From: SAR92 clade bacterium
GTDB lineage: Bacteria; Pseudomonadota; Gammaproteobacteria; Pseudomonadales; Porticoccaceae
Direction of reading: 5' to 3'
Assembly: GCA_018607545.1 (NCBI GenBank)
Contig: JABBBF010000072.1
Coordinates: 1-7,247 of the forward strand
DNA: 7,247 nucleotides
Part shown: positions 5,661 through 7,247 of the stretch, piece by piece
How positions within the stretch are numbered: the stretch's first letter is position 1
How the letters are laid out: every line of letters begins with the position of its first letter
Program-made: the position numbers and the translations under genes
The notes under the pieces: model-generated
What the model saw: only the letters and a program-made list of their open reading frames with translations
What the model was told of the DNA's origin: nothing
The model's database searches: none

Positions 5661-7226
5661 TTATTCAGCAGTAACCGTCTCTAACTGCGGGCCGGCATCC
5701 ACTATCTCCTGTGAGGGTGCAAAGCTGATAATATTCTCAATAAACAATTTCGCCAGTTTGGCGGCCTGTTCATCATAAGCTTCTTTGCTGTCCCAGGCAT
5801 TGCGTGGATTGAGGTACTTGTTGTCGACACCGGCAATTGCCAGGGGCACGTCGAGGTTTAGCATATCCAGGTGCTCTGTGGCACAGCCCTCCAGTGAACC
5901 ATTGGTGATAGCGGTTACCACAGCTCGGGTAACCGGAATTGGGAAACGATGTCCCTTGCCGCCAATACCCCCAGAGCCGCCAGTCCAGCCGGTATTGACC
6001 AGATAGACCTTAGAGCCAAACTCTTCGATCCGACGCATCAATAGTTCTGCGTAGACACTGGCTGGGCGCGGCATAAACGGTGCGCCAAAACAGGTTGAAA
6101 AGGTTGGATGAATTCCCGCCTCAGCACCTACCTCAGTGGAGCCAACCCGCGCGGTGTAGCCACTCAGGAAATGGTAGGCCGCCGCTTCCTTGCTGAGCAG
6201 TGATACTGGTGGCAGTACACCGGTTACATCACAGGTGAGGAAAATAATATTCTTTGGCTCGCCGGACTGATTCTCAAGGCAGCGTTTCTCGACATGTTCA
6301 AGAGGGTAGCTGCAGCGACCATTTTCGGTAAGTGAGGTATCGCAGTAATCAGCAGTGCGCTGATTGTCAGAGATAATGACGTTCTCAATGATGGCACCAA
6401 AGCGAATAGCGTCCCATATCACCGGTTCATTCTTCTGGCTCAAGTCGATGGTCTTGGCATAACAGCCACCCTCGATATTAAACACCGTGCCCTTAGCCCA
6501 GCCGTGTTCATCATCGCCAATCAGGTAGCGATCAGGATCTGCAGAGAGAGTGGTTTTACCAGTGCCTGAGAGACCAAAGAAAAGTGCTGTATCACCATCT
6601 TCACCCACATTGGAGGCGCAGTGCATTGGCATAACATCCTGCTCTGGCAAGAGAAAGTTTTGCACTGAGAACATAGCTTTTTTCATTTCACCGGCATAGC
6701 GCATTCCGGCAAGCAGGACTCTGCGCTGTGCAAAGTTGATAATCACTGCGCCGTCACTGTTGGTTCCATCCCGCTGAGGATCGCAGACAAAGTTTGCTGC
6801 GTGAAGTATTTCCCAGTTCTGGTTACCGGATGGATTGTAATTGTCTGTACGAATAAACATATTATGAGCAAACAGAGCGTGCCAGGCAGTCTCGGTGGTG
6901 ACTTTGACAGGGATAAAATGTTGCAAATCCTGACCCACATGCAGGTGTGAGACAAAGCGCTCTTTGTCAGCAATATAAGCAGCGACACGTTCCCAGAGAG
7001 CATCAAATTTTGTGGCATCAAAGGGTCGGTTGACAGAGCCCCAATCAATTGAATCGCAGGAGCTGGGCTCGTGAACAATAAATCGATCAGCTGGTGATCT
7101 GCCGGTGCGTTTGCCGGTGATGGCTAAAAATGCACCTGTATCTGCGAGATGTCCCTCGCCGCGCATAATGGCTTTTTCAACAAGCTCGGCTGAGCTGGAA
7201 TTGGTGTGGACTACTGCTTCGGTCAT
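5661..7226 (-). CDS. pckA: Phosphoenolpyruvate carboxykinase (ATP)
   Basis: This cytosolic enzyme converts oxaloacetate and ATP to phosphoenolpyruvate, CO2 and ADP, the entry step of gluconeogenesis from organic acids. The 521 residues fall slightly below the E. coli enzyme (540), mostly through a shorter N-terminus. Landmarks are intact: TGRSP with Arg43, YAGEMKK with Tyr177 and Lys182-183, metal-binding His202 in MHCASNVGE, kinase-1a P-loop GLSGTGKTT (218-226, Lys224), kinase-2 LIGDDEHGW with Asp238-239, and Arg304 in [25 protein letters not shown] (413-429) carries a glycine-rich expansion relative to E. coli. The ATP-type P-loop and length separate it from the GTP enzymes. The ATG is supported by GAGG six bases upstream, and an in-frame TAG at 7242-7244 rules out a longer start. 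It is convergent with the cytochrome gene. Confidence 0.97.
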   Translation of the reverse strand: MTEAVVHTNSSSAELVEKAIMRGEGHLADTGAFLAITGKRTGRSPADRFIVHEPSSCDSIDWGSVNRPFDATKFDALWERVAAYIADKERFVSHLHVGQDLQHFIPVKVTTETAWHALFAHNMFIRTDNYNPSGNQNWEILHAANFVCDPQRDGTNSDGAVIINFAQRRVLLAGMRYAGEMKKAMFSVQNFLLPEQDVMPMHCASNVGEDGDTALFFGLSGTGKTTLSADPDRYLIGDDEHGWAKGTVFNIEGGCYAKTIDLSQKNEPVIWDAIRFGAIIENVIISDNQRTADYCDTSLTENGRCSYPLEHVEKRCLENQSGEPKNIIFLTCDVTGVLPPVSLLSKEAAAYHFLSGYTARVGSTEVGAEAGIHPTFSTCFGAPFMPRPASVYAELLMRRIEEFGSKVYLVNTGWTGGSGGIGGKGHRFPIPVTRAVVTAITNGSLEGCATEHLDMLNLDVPLAIAGVDNKYLNPRNAWDSKEAYDEQAAKLAKLFIENIISFAPSQEIVDAGPQLETVTAE

Positions 7227-7232
7227 TTTCTT

Positions 7233-7236
7233 CCTC
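7233..7236 (-). promoter_or_regulatory. Ribosome binding site of pckA
   Basis: On the minus strand GAGG within AAGAGAGGAAG lies six bases before the ATG at 7226, an ideal spacing. The promoter lies beyond the window edge. Confidence 0.75.
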
Positions 7237-7247
7237 TCTTCCTAAGG

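Noticed and set aside
6743..7078. 111-codon minus-strand frame within pckA
   Set aside because: It is an alternative frame of the intact pckA gene, with no recognisable domain and no ribosome binding site.
1..7247. Search for mobile elements, CRISPR arrays, tRNA genes, toxin-antitoxin or defence genes
   Set aside because: No transposase-like protein, terminal inverted repeats, spaced direct repeats, tRNA cloverleaf or defence motifs were seen. All long frames are explained by housekeeping or metabolic genes.

Overview
The window reads as an ordinary chromosomal segment of a gammaproteobacterium with moderate GC content. Protein features point to a marine, Cellvibrionales-like lineage (SAR92/OM60 type). 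This placement is inferred from general resemblance (a Pseudomonas-like cytochrome c5, a TrpS of the ITTSGxPHLGNY type, an ATP-dependent PckA) and was not tested by search. There are seven complete protein genes, six on the plus strand and one convergent on the minus strand. No RNA gene, mobile element, CRISPR array, phage gene or defence gene was found.

Bases 1-88 hold a strong rho-independent terminator for an unseen plus-strand gene and a weak possible promoter. Bases 89-3896 form a compact run of four genes that is probably one transcription unit: tsaB (tRNA t6A modification), uppP (undecaprenyl-diphosphate phosphatase), a beta-hydroxyacid dehydrogenase of the HIBADH family, and an M18 aminopeptidase. 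Gaps are 35 and 27 bases and then a 4-base ATGA overlap. The first two are housekeeping functions unrelated to each other. The tight coupling of the last two is the only hint of a shared task, and their substrates cannot be read from the sequence.

Bases 3897-4010 are an AT-rich spacer with a short 10-base-period repeat, followed by trpS (tryptophanyl-tRNA synthetase). A further spacer (5019-5120) carries a consensus -10 box, a dyad and a good ribosome binding site in front of a lipobox-bearing cytochrome c5 gene. That gene ends in a textbook terminator. pckA (ATP-dependent phosphoenolpyruvate carboxykinase, gluconeogenesis) faces it from the minus strand and has no clear terminator of its own.

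I found no convincing undescribed system. The points most worth a second look are modest: the repeat array before trpS, the dyad and palindrome around the cytochrome promoter, the lipid anchor and linker of the cytochrome, the glycine-rich insertion in PckA, and the translationally coupled dehydrogenase-aminopeptidase pair.
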